A stretch of DNA of 8,087 nt from Gammaproteobacteria bacterium. Its GTDB lineage: Bacteria > Pseudomonadota > Gammaproteobacteria > JAABTG01. The notes beneath the pieces are model-generated. The model was not told where the DNA came from. It worked only from the letters and a program-made list of their open reading frames with translations, and searched no databases. Of this stretch, positions 7,621 through 8,087 are shown one piece after another; within the stretch, counting starts at the first letter, position 1, and each line of letters starts with the position of its first letter. A program made the position numbers and the translations under genes. The stretch spans positions 1 through 8,087 of the forward strand of contig JASJBY010000142.1 of the NCBI GenBank assembly GCA_030066245.1. The letters are read 5' to 3'.

Positions 7621-7645
7621 AATTCCTAGTATTTTACTCAGCTTT
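7621..7645 (-). promoter_or_regulatory. Putative operator resembling the IscR type-1 (Rrf2) site
   Basis: On the minus strand this 25-base stretch contains GCTGAGTAAAATACTAGG. It fits the published IscR type-1 consensus (a GACT half, A/T-rich centre and AGTC half) at about 18 of 25 positions by eye, with CTGAGTA and TACTAGG as imperfect inverted halves around AAA. It overlaps the probable -10 region of the sufB promoter, the position expected of a repressor site. The Rrf2-family regulator gene next to it is the natural candidate to bind it. Confidence 0.45.
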
Positions 7646-7661
7646 TAACGGTCAAAGTCAA
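7631..7661 (-). promoter_or_regulatory. Candidate sigma-70 promoter of sufB
   Basis: TTGACT (7661-7656) matches the -35 consensus at 5 of 6 positions. TAAAAT (7636-7631) matches the -10 consensus at 5 of 6. The spacer is 19 bases, longer than the optimal 17, which often goes with activator or repressor control. The leader from here to the sufB ATG would be about 30 bases. A TTGACC directly follows the TTGACT and could act as an alternative -35, but it leaves no good -10 at 17 bases. Confidence 0.42.
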
Positions 7662-7702
7662 CGGGTTTAGATCCCGCTGCGCTCATGGCGTGATGGATTC
7701 GA

Positions 7703-8087
7703 CTAAGCCTCCGCCTGGCGCGTGACCGCCAAGCCGCTGACGTCTATTTCGCGCGGGACGGCGGGAAGAACCATTTCCGCGAGACTGACGCCATCCAATG
7801 CCCGGCGAATAACGCCATTAATCCGCTGCCAGTTTCCGCGAATGCTGCAGTGCGCCTCTTGCACACAGTGGCTCGTCTCGCTGCTGCACTCGGTCAGGGC
7901 CACGGGCCCTTCGAGGGCGTCAATGACCTGAGCTATGGAGATCTGCTCTGGCCGCCGCGAGAGCCGATATCCGCCCCTCGCGCCCCGGCACGATGCAACC
8001 AAGCCGGCGCGGGATAGTAGCTTGAGCACTTTGCTGACGGTGGGCGGCGCTACGCGGGTACAGGTGGAGATATCGTTCGCAGCCCGT
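7703..8087 (-). CDS. Rrf2-family SUF regulator (SufR/IscR-like), N-terminus cut by window edge
   Basis: The C-terminal 127 residues are visible; the frame is open to the right edge, so the true start lies outside the window. The GTG at 8029 is internal: the reading continues upstream through TCTRVAPPTVSKVLKLL, the recognition helix of the Rrf2 winged helix. The wing carries RGARGGYRLSR, and ISIAQVIDALEGPVALTEC follows. These match the gammaproteobacterial SUF-operon regulator subgroup of the Rrf2 family. Three cysteines in the visible part (C67, C74, C80; spacing C-x6-C-x5-C) correspond to the [2Fe-2S] ligands of IscR, but the position of IscR's fourth ligand, H107, is an arginine (CSIR). The protein probably senses cluster status and controls the suf promoter 42 bases downstream of its stop. 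Its own promoter is not visible. Confidence 0.9.
   Translation of the reverse strand, partial: RAANDISTCTRVAPPTVSKVLKLLSRAGLVASCRGARGGYRLSRRPEQISIAQVIDALEGPVALTECSSETSHCVQEAHCSIRGNWQRINGVIRRALDGVSLAEMVLPAVPREIDVSGLAVTRQAEA

Noticed and set aside
7664..7678. CGGG/CCCG hairpin after the regulator gene as a terminator
   Set aside because: The stem is four pairs with a seven-base loop, and the bases after it (TTGACTTTGA) are better read as the -35 region of sufB.

Overview
The window carries a SUF-type iron-sulfur (Fe-S) cluster assembly locus, with every gene on the minus strand. Transcription therefore runs from high to low coordinates. Family resemblance points to a gammaproteobacterium: the Rrf2-type regulator resembles the SUF regulators of that class, and there is a DsrC/TusE-type sulfur-relay gene at the far end. 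A sulfur-oxidising lineage is possible, but no marker gene in the window fixes the taxon.

Layout in reading direction (right to left): the C-terminal part of an Rrf2/SufR regulator (cut by the right edge); a 110-base control region with a promoter-like element and an IscR-type-1-like operator; then sufB, sufC, sufD, sufS and sufU. The sufC-sufD, sufD-sufS and sufS-sufU junctions are 4-base start/stop overlaps, so these genes are tightly coupled. After sufU comes a 223-base gap with two oppositely oriented blocks of degenerate 7-base repeats. Then follow sufT (MIP18/DUF59 family), a 201-base gap with a weak terminator candidate, a small Rieske ferredoxin, a 241-base gap with two inverted repeats, a ferritin-like (rubrerythrin-type) diiron protein, a 277-base gap, and the first 51 codons of a DsrC/TusE gene (cut by the left edge).

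How the genes work together: SufS takes sulfur from cysteine and SufU most likely accepts it. The SufBCD complex, driven by the SufC ATPase, builds the cluster, and SufT is a maturation factor. The regulator probably senses cluster supply and controls the sufB promoter. The Rieske ferredoxin and the ferritin-like protein may supply electrons and handle iron or peroxide; that is inference from position only. No sufA and no sufE are present. SufU, best known from Gram-positive bacteria, stands where proteobacteria often have SufE.

I found no mobile element, CRISPR array, tRNA or rRNA. The coding content is a recognisable SUF locus and I see no undescribed protein system. The least explained items are non-coding: the heptamer repeat pair at 2061-2247, the inverted repeats around the ferritin-like gene, and the details of the sufB control region.
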